Source: Rudanella sp031411995 (GTDB taxonomy: Bacteria; Bacteroidota; Bacteroidia; Cytophagales; Spirosomataceae). Taken from it: a stretch of 64,000 bases of DNA. The stretch is taken from positions 44,901-108,900 of the forward strand of contig JANOCD010000123.1 of NCBI GenBank assembly GCA_031411995.1. The letters are read 5' to 3'. Positions 1-9,300 of this stretch are shown in pieces. The notes under the pieces were generated by a model. It saw only the letters and a program-made list of their open reading frames with translations. It searched no databases and was not told the DNA's origin. The translations under genes were made by a program, and so were the position numbers. Every line of letters begins with the position of its first letter. Within the stretch, counting starts at the first letter, position 1.

Positions 1-1860
1 CTCCGATGTCAGGCCCACGTTGCTGATCACCGTACCGATTTCAGCTTCCGGGATCAACCGCCGGACAATGGCTTCGGTTTCGGCAGCAATGCGTTCGGTT
101 TCTTCCAAACGGGAGCCAGCCGGGGCGCGAAGGTGTAGTTTGATTTGCCCCGCATCGACACGCGGGAAAAAGTCGCGCCCAACAAACGGAATCATCGCCA
201 CGGTAACGCCCACCGTCAACAGAAAAACCACAAAAACCGCCATTCGATGATCCAGCGACCATTTTAAGGCACGCAGGTAGCTGCCCTGAAACCGCTCAAA
301 ACCCCGGTTAAAGGCAGAGGGGCGGTCCGACGGGTCGGCATGACTGGATTGTGACGCTGGATGAGTGGCGTGGCCTTTCTCCCCCCGCAACATCAGATCG
401 GCCATCATCGGCACCAGCGTCCGCGAGAGAACATAAGAAGCGATCATGGCAAACACCACCGCCATTGCCAGCGGCCCAAACAAAAATCGGGCAGGGCCTT
501 CGAGGAACAATACCGACACAAACACGATGCAGATGGTCATGGTGGCCACGAGCGTGGGCGTAGAAATTTGCCGGGCACCTTCCAGAATGGCTTCCCGCAG
601 AGGCAGGCCCAGTTCTTCGTTTCGGTGGATGTTTTCGATAGTCACCGTAGCATCGTCCACGAGTATACCGATGGCGAGGGCCAAGCCGCCGAGGGTCATA
701 ATATTGAGTGTTTCGCCCAGCAGATAAAGGGTTGTGAGCGAAACCAGGATGGATAATGGAATGGACACGGCCACAATCAGGGTGCTGCGCCAGCTACCCA
801 GAAACAGCAGAATCATGGCTGCTGTAAGAAGAGCGGCAATGATGCCCTCGATGATTACACCCTTGATGGAAGCCCGCACAAACACCGACTGATCGAACAG
901 TTCGACCACCCGCAAACCCGATGGAGCAGCCGCCCGAACGGTCGGAAAAACCCGGTTACGGAGTTCATCGACAATGCGGGTGGTGGAGGAGTTGCCGGTT
1001 TTCACGATGCTCATCAAAATGCCCCGGCTTCCGTCCTGTTTCACCACGTTGGTTTGCACGGCGGCACCATCATGCACATTGGCCACGTCGCGCATGTGAA
1101 CGGTGGTGTTGCCAATGGTTTTGATCGGAATTTCGTTAAGCGTCGAGATCACTTCCGGCTTCGAGTTAAGCCGAACCATGTATTCACGATCTTCCAGACG
1201 AAGGTTGCCGCTGGGCAGGGTCAGGTTTTGGACCGACACCGCGTTTACTACTTCCTCGGGGGTAACACCATGAGCCAGAAGCTGTTCCGGGTCCAGATCG
1301 ACCATGATCTGCCGGGCTTTTCCGCCAAATGGCTGCGACAAACGACCACCCGGCACGGTTGACACCTGGGGCCGGATTCGGGTAGCGGCATAGTCGGTGA
1401 TCTGTGATTCGCTGAGGCTGTCCGACGAGAGACCGAGTTGCAATACCGGCACGTCGGTGGCATTGTAGCGAACAATGAGGGGCGGCTGGGTGCCGGGCGG
1501 CATTCTGACCAAGATCGTCTGCGAAATGGCCGATACCTGGGCCAAGGCTTCTTCTATTTTTACGGTCGGCTGAAAATAGAGCTTGATAACGGAGGTTCCA
1601 TTATACGTCTGGGATTCAACCCGTTGAATATCACCCACGTTATTGATGAGCGAGGTTTCGGAGAAGTTGGTGATCATGGTCTCCATCTCCTTAGCCGACA
1701 ACCCACTATAGCCCCACAAGACCGTTACAACCGGGATATTGATGCGCGGAAAAATGTCAGTCGGCATCTGCATCACCGACACGCCCCCCATGATCATAAT
1801 CAGGAGGGCCATCACCGCAATCGTGTACTTTTTCTCTAAGGCTAAACGAACAATCCACAT
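1..1860 (-). CDS. RND efflux transporter permease subunit (partial, C-terminus beyond left edge)
   Basis: Inner-membrane permease of the resistance-nodulation-division superfamily, the proton-driven part of a tripartite efflux pump. The frame starts at an ATG and is open to base 1, showing 620 of the roughly 1,030 residues usual for the family. A first membrane helix lies at about residues 13-31, followed by the porter-domain opening MPTDIFPRINIPVV (32-45). The TM4 region reads GILVDDATVTIENIH around 397-412, and paired Asp 402/403 fill the proton-relay position. The Asp pair fits drug/solvent-type pumps better than single-Asp metal pumps; the substrate is unknown. Adaptor and outer-membrane genes are not visible. 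A MarR-type regulator lies about 210 bp upstream on the same strand, but any regulatory link is inference. Confidence 0.93.
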   Translation of the reverse strand, partial: MWIVRLALEKKYTIAVMALLIMIMGGVSVMQMPTDIFPRINIPVVTVLWGYSGLSAKEMETMITNFSETSLINNVGDIQRVESQTYNGTSVIKLYFQPTVKIEEALAQVSAISQTILVRMPPGTQPPLIVRYNATDVPVLQLGLSSDSLSESQITDYAATRIRPQVSTVPGGRLSQPFGGKARQIMVDLDPEQLLAHGVTPEEVVNAVSVQNLTLPSGNLRLEDREYMVRLNSKPEVISTLNEIPIKTIGNTTVHMRDVANVHDGAAVQTNVVKQDGSRGILMSIVKTGNSSTTRIVDELRNRVFPTVRAAAPSGLRVVELFDQSVFVRASIKGVIIEGIIAALLTAAMILLFLGSWRSTLIVAVSIPLSILVSLTTLYLLGETLNIMTLGGLALAIGILVDDATVTIENIHRNEELGLPLREAILEGARQISTPTLVATMTICIVFVSVLFLEGPARFLFGPLAMAVVFAMIASYVLSRTLVPMMADLMLRGEKGHATHPASQSSHADPSDRPSAFNRGFERFQGSYLRALKWSLDHRMAVFVVFLLTVGVTVAMIPFVGRDFFPRVDAGQIKLHLRAPAGSRLEETERIAAETEAIVRRLIPEAEIGTVISNVGLTSE

Positions 1861-2073
1861 ACTCACTACAAGTTAGTCGGTCAACGGGACTACTGCCCGA
1901 ACCGCGCAAGACTGAACAAAAGAAAGGGAAGTCCCCTAAAGGTAAGCGTATTAGAATGGGGGGAGATTTTTCCCGCTTGGCATGCAGCGGTTAAAGAGGG
2001 CTGCAAGTTAGCCGAACGGTTGCTACAATCGGCTATCCGATTTTTGGTAAAAATTGTCTTTTATCAAGAATCT

Positions 2074-3051
2074 TCACAGAACCACTTCCATTTGAATGTT
2101 GGCGCGTTCGTAGGGCGATGGTGGCCCCACAATTTTCTGAAAACCGAGTTTATGATACAGCGTAATGGCGGGTTTCAGTTTCGTATTGCTCTCCAGAAAT
2201 ACGGATGTTGCGCCCAGTTCACGGGCTTTATCCAAACTGTGTTTGCCCAGGAGGTAGCCAATATTTTTGCCCTGAGCGCGTTCAGTAACGGCCATTTTCG
2301 CCAACTCAAAGCGATTGTCGCTCATCTTAATGAGGGCGCAGGTTCCTACGGCTTCGCCTTTATAGATGGCCATGAAGATATGCCCGCCGGGGTGCAGAAT
2401 CTTCTCGTCGGGGTGGTCGAGGGCGAGGTTATCGCTCACTTCGAGCCGGAAATACTTCGTGATCCACTCATGATTGAGTTGACGGAAATCGTTGTGGTAT
2501 TCGGGGGTATAGTCGATGATGGCCACTTCGCGGCTTTCGCGGAGTTTGCGTTGTTCGCGCACCCGTTCAACCAGGCTTTTCTTTTCAAGCAGGTACTCCA
2601 TTTCGGTGATGGCCCGAAACAGGTCGAATTGCGATTCGCGCTGCAACTGCTCCACCGTGGCCTCCACATCGGCCAACTGATTATCTAGAGCGGGCAGAAT
2701 TGACCTTGCTTTTGCCGATAAACTCAAATGACTACAGCGGGCATCCGTTTCACTTTTGACCGTTTCGAGCATTTCGTTTTTGGTCATTTCTTTCACGATC
2801 TGACTCACCGAGGCATGGCTATGCCCAATCCATTCGGCAATTTCCGTAGTAGTCAGGCCGGGCCGCGTCAAGCCGGGCCGGGTATCATCGGTTTTTTTCC
2901 AGAGCGTGTAAAGCACGGGAAACCAGCGCGGCTCCACCGGAATACCGTTCTGATTATAAACCGCCCGGTTTTCGTCCGTAAAAACTTCGGCCAATCGCCG
3001 GAGTCTGCTTCCCATCGCCATTTTCCCCATTTCGTCGTAAATTGTTGCCAT
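2074..3051 (-). CDS. MarR-family regulator fused to a GNAT N-acetyltransferase
   Basis: Two-domain protein of about 325 residues. The N-terminal half is a MarR-like winged helix, with recognition region EIAEWIGHSHASVSQIVKEM near residues 82-101. The C-terminal half, from about 170, is a GNAT acetyltransferase with an acetyl-CoA loop around RAQGKNIGYLLGKHSL and the closing segment ITLYHKLGFQKI. Such fusions are a known family that may couple metabolite acetylation to transcription; the substrate is not predictable. I start at MATIYDEMG rather than ten codons upstream, because the upstream extension would run through an operator-like inverted repeat. The linker before the recognition region contains an in-frame 15-bp tandem duplication (RPGLT twice). 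Confidence 0.9.
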   Translation of the reverse strand: MATIYDEMGKMAMGSRLRRLAEVFTDENRAVYNQNGIPVEPRWFPVLYTLWKKTDDTRPGLTRPGLTTTEIAEWIGHSHASVSQIVKEMTKNEMLETVKSETDARCSHLSLSAKARSILPALDNQLADVEATVEQLQRESQFDLFRAITEMEYLLEKKSLVERVREQRKLRESREVAIIDYTPEYHNDFRQLNHEWITKYFRLEVSDNLALDHPDEKILHPGGHIFMAIYKGEAVGTCALIKMSDNRFELAKMAVTERAQGKNIGYLLGKHSLDKARELGATSVFLESNTKLKPAITLYHKLGFQKIVGPPSPYERANIQMEVVL

Positions 3052-3061
3052 ATACAAGCAA

Positions 3062-3081
3062 TTATGTAAGAACTTACGCAA
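3062..3081. promoter_or_regulatory. Candidate MarR operator (inverted repeat)
   Basis: Arms TTATGTAAG and CTTACGCAA are separated by AA and match at 7 of 9 positions, with a perfect GTAAG/CTTAC core. The site ends ten bases before the chosen ATG of the MarR-GNAT gene. MarR proteins commonly bind such short palindromes over their own promoters; autoregulation here is inference. Confidence 0.5.
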
Positions 3082-3138
3082 GTATATTGGAAAGTTGGGA
3101 GAATGTCAACTGTCTTTTCGGTTTGCTCCGTTCTAGGA

Positions 3139-3177
3139 TAAAAAAAGCTCGCTCTCCCGTTGCAGGAGAGCGAGCTT
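3139..3177 (-). terminator. Rho-independent terminator of the 2,632-aa repeat protein gene
   Basis: Read on the minus strand, a 13-bp perfect stem (AAGCTCGCTCTCC with its complement, 7-base loop) is followed by a run of T. It lies about 190 bases beyond the stop codon of the giant gene. Confidence 0.85.
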
Positions 3178-3210
3178 CTCAATGAAAGCAACCGTTATAA
3201 CCCTAGGCAG

Positions 3211-3281
3211 GGTGATAGGCATCGGTGCGCACGCTAAGCGTGGCACCATCGTTCTGATCGTTGGCATCTGTGCCTATCACC
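3211..3281. repeat. Nested inverted repeat in the 3' untranslated region
   Basis: Outer arms GGTGATAGGCA and TGCCTATCACC (11 bp, perfect) enclose a small inner hairpin CACGCT-A-AGCGTG. It sits between the stop of the giant gene and its terminator, so it would be part of the 3' end of that transcript. It may be an mRNA-stabilising structure or a processed small RNA. No protein-coding gene is credible in 3,178-3,363. Confidence 0.5.
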
Positions 3282-3363
3282 TTGCCACTCAGCCTGGAGA
3301 CCAGTCGGTAGCACCTGGTTGGGTCGACCGCCGAAACAGAGCTGGTTGCCGAGAGCCTCTGCG

Positions 3364-6300
3364 TTACCGAAGCACTATGGGGAAGCCATTATCAACCACC
3401 CGCTGGCAACCATTCCCGTCTGTCACCCGAACCCGGAACGGCCCCGTCTGAGCCGCCGTAAACAGACCCGTCGAGTTGGTCGTCGTCTGCCGGATCTCGT
3501 AGCCATTCACCCGGTCGATAACCACGCTGAACTCATACAACACGCCCCCCGAAGCCTGCACGCTGGTTGGTCCCGCCGTGGCGAGGTTCACCGTAGGCAG
3601 GGGGTTGACCGTTAACGGGCTAACCGCTCTGGCTACCGAACCGCTGTTGTTCACGATTAGCGTAAAACTCTGGCTTCCTGAGCTGCTAGTCATCAGCCCC
3701 TGGCTGAAGGCTGTGCTATTGGCCTGCCCCATCACGGTGGTCGTGCCGTTGGATAGGGTGAAGGCGTAAGGCGTGGCGACGTTGCTGACCGTGGCCGTGA
3801 AGGTCGTCAGGTTGCCCAGGCAGACCGGGTTGGGGCTGGCCGCCAGGCCCTCGATGGTGGGCTGGGTTCCCACCGGGGCATTGACAGTCAGGGCATAGGT
3901 TGGGCTTGTGCCAGTACAACCATTGGCATCGGTAGCCCGCAGGGTGAGGGGGAAACTGCCCGTTTGGGTGGGCGTGCCACTCAGCACCCCCGCCCCCGAC
4001 AGGTTCAAGCCTTGGGGCAGGGTGCCACTGGCCAATGAGAAACTGTAGGACCCCGTGCCGCCCACTGCGGTAAACGTCTGGTTGAAAGCCACTCCCTGCG
4101 TCGCGGTGGTGACTGCTGGGTTGGTGATGGTAAGCGAGGTGGTTCCCTGAAACTCATAGGCTCCCATGTCCACCACCCCGTTGTTGAACCGGCGGGGTTT
4201 ATTGTCCACATCGGTAGTAATGCCGTTGAGGCCGGTGGCCGAATTTAAGCCCGCGTCGATGCCCGGCGAGCAGGGGAGCAGCCGCAGATTCGTAGCCGAC
4301 ACAAAGGGCGAACTGGTGGTGGTCAAGCTGCCCGGCCCGCTGGTGTAGCCTGTGATGGCCTGATCCAGTAAGCTGTACTGGGCCGTTACACTCAGGGATG
4401 TATTGGGAGAACCCTTCCGAAAGGTATTCGCTCCCCCAGTATTCCATAAAACACAGTTAGTCAGTTGGATGTCGATAGCCGGATCGCCCTGACTTGTTCT
4501 GTTATCGGCTGTACCATCAGGTACATTTAGAAACGAACAGTTTGCAAATTGGGGCCGAACCGATCCCCCAGCTGTAAAGTTTATCAATTGAGGACCACTG
4601 CTGTTGGCAAATATACAGTTGGTAAACTGCGGACTTACCGTGGTGGTTGAGGAGGACACAGGGCGGCTCGCGGTAATGTTTGATATGGCGGCCCCACTAC
4701 TTGGAGTCCCCTGATTGGCCCGAAACACACAGTTAACGAAGCTAGGGCTGGTTGTGCTCCCTTCAATGGCAACATTATAAACAAACAGACCACTACTACT
4801 TACGAAGAGTTGACCTGTTACATACCCTGTAAACAGGAGATTGCGAAACTGTGGACTACACTCGCTGCCAAACCCAAGGCCAGGGTCGGTGCCACTATTG
4901 TTCATAATAGCCGCCGTCTGGGTGCCCGAGAGCGGATCGGTTATTACCGCACCATCCAGAATAGCGGTGCTGGTCAAGCGCAGGGTGTTGTAAATAATGT
5001 AGCGTGAGTTGTTTAGCACCGTACCGTCGCCATCAATATCGGCTGACAGGGTAGTCGATGAGGGACTCTCCGGGGTGATGGGTGGTCGCTGAGTCAAGTC
5101 GGTTTCTCCCCCGTTAAAGCCGCCATAGATGGCCACACCGGGCAACATGGCAAAGGCGTCGTTGCGTGCGCCGGACCGAGGTTTGTAGATGCCCCGCGCA
5201 ATCCAGATCTCGGTGAGGTTTTGTCGGCAACTGTAAGTAAGGGCCGATTGAAGATCGGTGAAGGCATCTTGCCAGCTCAGGCCCGTGTTGGCTCCTGTCG
5301 CATCGTCGTTGACGTAGAGCCGGGCAGGCGAAACGGTATTCACCGTCAGGCTGGTGGTGGCGGTAGCCAGTTGCCCCCCGCTGCTCACCGTGAGGGTAAA
5401 GGGTTGTGGTCCTGATCCGCTGGCGGTGAGCGTCTGGCTTAGGGCGGTGGTGCTGCTGGTAGCCGCGATGGAGGTGCCCTGTCCGTTGGTGATCGTGTAG
5501 GCGTAAGGAGTGGTAACGTTGCGTACAGTGGCCGTAAACTTGACCGGGCTACCCACACAGACGGGGTTAGGCTGGGCCGCCAGACCAGTGATAGTAGGCG
5601 AGACGTTGGTCACCGTCAGGGTGTAGACAGGACCCACGCCCGAACAGCCGTTGGCATCGGTGGCTCGCACCGTAATGGGGAAGTTGCCCGTCTGGGTGGG
5701 GGTGCCACTGAGTACGCCCGTAGTGGCCAGGTTCAGCCCCGTGGGTAAGGTGCCGCTGGCCAGCGAGAAGCTATAGGGGCCAACTCCGCCCGATGCGGTA
5801 AAAGTCTGGCTGAAGGGCTGGCCCTGAGTGGTCGTGGTGACCACTGGATTGGTGACCGAAAGGGTGGCCGTGTTACTGATCACCGTCGTGCTGGTGCTGC
5901 TCACACAGCCGTTGACATTGCCTACCCGCACCGAGTAGCTGCCCGGACTGCTCACCGTGCGGGTGGTGGTAGCTCCCGATGTACCCAACACCGCCCCGCC
6001 GTGGCTGGTAAAGGTGTAGGCATTACCGCCCGATGCCGTCAGCGTCACGCTGGTCTGGCTACAGGTCAGCGTACCACTGCTCACCAGCCCGGCGTTTGGC
6101 AGAGCATTGACGGTGATGCTGGTGATGGCACTGGTGGTGACACCGTTGTCGTTCACTAGCAGGGTGAAGCTCTGCACCCCCGTATCACTCACGGGCAGCG
6201 ACCGGCTCAGATTAACGGTGCTGGCCGTGCCATTGCGAGAAGCCCCTAAGCCGTTGGTGAGCGTGAAGTCATACGCACCCGTGGTGTTGCCCACTGTAGC

Positions 6301-9300
6301 GGTAAAGGTGACCGAACTACCCGCGCAGATCACCGAGGGGCTAGCGGCAAAGTCGGTGATGGTGGGTACAGCCACCGTCAGCACGTAGGAGATACCCGTG
6401 CCCACGCAGCCGTTGGCATCCCTGGCCCGCACGGTGATGGTGAAGCTGCCGCCCTGGGTCGGCGTACCACTCAGCACACCCGCTGTGTTCAGACTCAGGC
6501 CGGTGGGCAGGGTGCCGCTGGCCAGCGAGAAGCTGTACGATCCCGCTCCTCCTGACGCCGTGAAGGTCTGGCTGAAGGGCGCATTGATATTCACCGCGTT
6601 GGTCGTTGGGTTATTGACAGTAACGACCGCCGTATTGCTGAACACGGTCGTCGTCGTCGTACTCGAACAGCCGGTGTTGCCGTTGGTGATGGTGACCGAG
6701 TAGAGACCTGGCAGATTGACAACAGCAAAGCCATCCCGGAGCGTCCCGTCGCTTCCTGAAATACCGATAATGCCACCGCCACCTTGCCGGGCAAACTCAT
6801 ACTGAGTACCGCCGGTAGTCGTTAGCGTCAGACTCGTCTGGGCGCAGGTCAGCGTTCCGCCAAAGTTAGCCGTCAGCGTGGGGGTGGGCAGGGCGTTCAC
6901 CGTAATGCTGGTGGTGACGGTTCGGGTGAAGCCGTTGTCGCCCGCAATCAGCGTGACCGTCTGGGGTCCCGTGGCTGTAAAGGTCAGGGGACGGCTGAAG
7001 GCACTCATGCTGGTGGAGTTGGTCAGCGTATTGGCCGCTCCAGTGCTGCTCAGGGTGAAGCTGTAGAACCCGATGACGTTGCCAATGGTGGCTGTAAAGG
7101 CCACCGGGCTGCCCACGCAGACGCTGTTATCCTCGGCGGCAAAGCCCATGATGGTGGGTATGGCATTGACCCGCAGCACATAGGGATTACTCACGTCCAC
7201 GCAGCCGTTGGCATCCGTAGCCCGCACGGTGATGGTGAAGTTGCCGCCTTGGGTCGGTGTACCACTCAAAACACCCGCCGGGTTCAGGCTCAGGCCATTG
7301 GGCAGGTCACCACTGGCGATGCTGAAGGTATAGGGACTCGCCCCGCCCGAAACCGTGAATGTCTGGCTGAAGGGCGTGTTAATGGTGACGGTGTTAGTGG
7401 TGGGATTAGCCACTGTCACTACCGCCGTGTTACTGAAGACCGTGGTGCTGGTGGTGCTTCGGCACCCATTCGCGTTGGCCACGGTGACCGAGTAGGCCCC
7501 CGGAGCATTGACGATCAGGGTGCTGGCCGGGCCGGGGGTGCCCAGCGTACCGCCCGCGTTGACGAAGGTGTAATTGCTACCCCCCGAAGCTGTCAGGGTT
7601 AAGCTGCGTATGGCGCAGGTCAATGTACCCGAGTTGCTGGCCGTTAGACCCGCCGTGGGCAGTTCATTCACCGTCACGCTGGTGGTGGAGGTTCGGGTGA
7701 AGCCGTTGTCGCCGATGATCAGCGTGAAGGTCTGTGGTCCTGAGCCGCTGGCCGTCAGGCTCCGACTGAAAGCGCTACTGGTGGTGTTACCCGTGGTTGA
7801 ACTGCTACCGTTGGTCAGGGTGAAGTCATAGGCTCCCGTTACGTTGCCGATGGTGGCCGTAAAGGTGATGGGGCTACCCAGACAAATGGTGTTGTCGAGG
7901 GTGTTGAAGCCGGTAATAGTTGGTGCCGGGGCGTAGTTCACGCTCACGGTGTTGGACGCCAGGTTGCCGTTGCCAGCCAGGTCGTTGGCGGCATCTGCTG
8001 CCAGGCGAACCGTGACCGCGCCGGGGTCCGTAGGCGTGACGGAGAGCGTGAAGCTGCTGCCACTACCCATCAGCGTCCCGGCCGTGCCATTGGTCACGGT
8101 GAAATCCACATCGGAGAGGTTGAACACGGGTTCGCTGAAGGCCACCGCGAACGGAATGGGCGCGGTGCTGGTGCTGGGACTGGCCGGGCTCGACACGACA
8201 GCGGTGGGCACCGTTTTGTCGATGGTGAACACCTCACCGTCGAAGGGCAGGTTGCTCACGGACGGCGTCAGGCCGGTGCCGGTGTTCAGGCGCAACTGCA
8301 AGGTGCCGTCGCCAGTACCGGTGTTCACCGACACGTTGTAGGTGCCGGGTCCGGTATTGCCGAAGCCAACCACGGCGGCACCGCTCAGCCCGGTCGTCAC
8401 CACGGAGAAGTTGGCCGCCGTCAGACCTACCACGGACTTGTCGAAGGTAACCACATAAACCACGGAAGTCAGCTTGGTGGGGCTGCCAGTCGCCCGGGCG
8501 ATGGACAGCACCGTGGCCGGGGCATTTACCGTCAGGCTATACACCCCACCAGTTGCTACACAACCACGGGCATCGGTGGCCCGCACGCTGAGGGGAAAGC
8601 TGCCCCCCTGACTCGGCGTGCCAATCAGCACACCCGCCGTAGTTAGACTCAGGCCGGTGGGCAGACTGCCGCTGGCCAGCGAGAAACTGTAGGGCGCCGT
8701 GCCCCCTGATGCGGTAAAGGTCTGGTTGAAGGCCGTACCCTGGGTAGCTGTCGTAACGGTTGGGTTAGTGACCACCGGAGGTGTGTTGACGGTAAGGCTG
8801 GTGGTGGCCGTAGCCGCTGGCCCGTTGTTGCTCACCGTCAGGGTGAAGGTTTGTGGGCCCGAGCCGCTGGCCGTCAGCGTTTGACTGAGGGCGGTCGTGC
8901 TGCTGGTGGTGGCAATGGACGTACCTGCCCCATTAGTCAGGGTGAAGCTGTAGGGCGTCACCACGTTGCCCAGGGTAGCGGTGAACGTCACCGGGCTACC
9001 CGCACACACGGGGTTGGGCACGGCAGCGAAGCTCGTAATAGTAGGCGCAGCACTCGTCTGTTCGTAACGGTCTACGGCGCCGGTGCCGCGGCCGAGCAGC
9101 AGATCGAGGGCACCATTGCCGTCGATATCGGTCAGGATGGGGGCCGCGTCGGTGCCCGCGCTCAGGCCGGCGAAATTGCTGCTCACCAGCACCACAGTGG
9201 TAGCGTTGGCGGCCGTTTGCTCGTAGCGGCTAATGGTGCCATTGGCCAGGCCGAAGAGCACATCGAGCCGACCGTTGCCGTCGAGGTCTGTCACGAAAGG

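Noticed and set aside
2020..2688. Plus-strand frame of 222 codons opposite the MarR-GNAT gene
   Set aside because: No recognisable domain, while the opposite strand encodes a clear GNAT fold.
4000..9000. Regularly spaced repeats considered as a CRISPR array
   Set aside because: Spacing (~265 bp or more), in-frame coding and degenerate repeats show protein modules, not 30-bp repeats with unique spacers. No cas genes are present.
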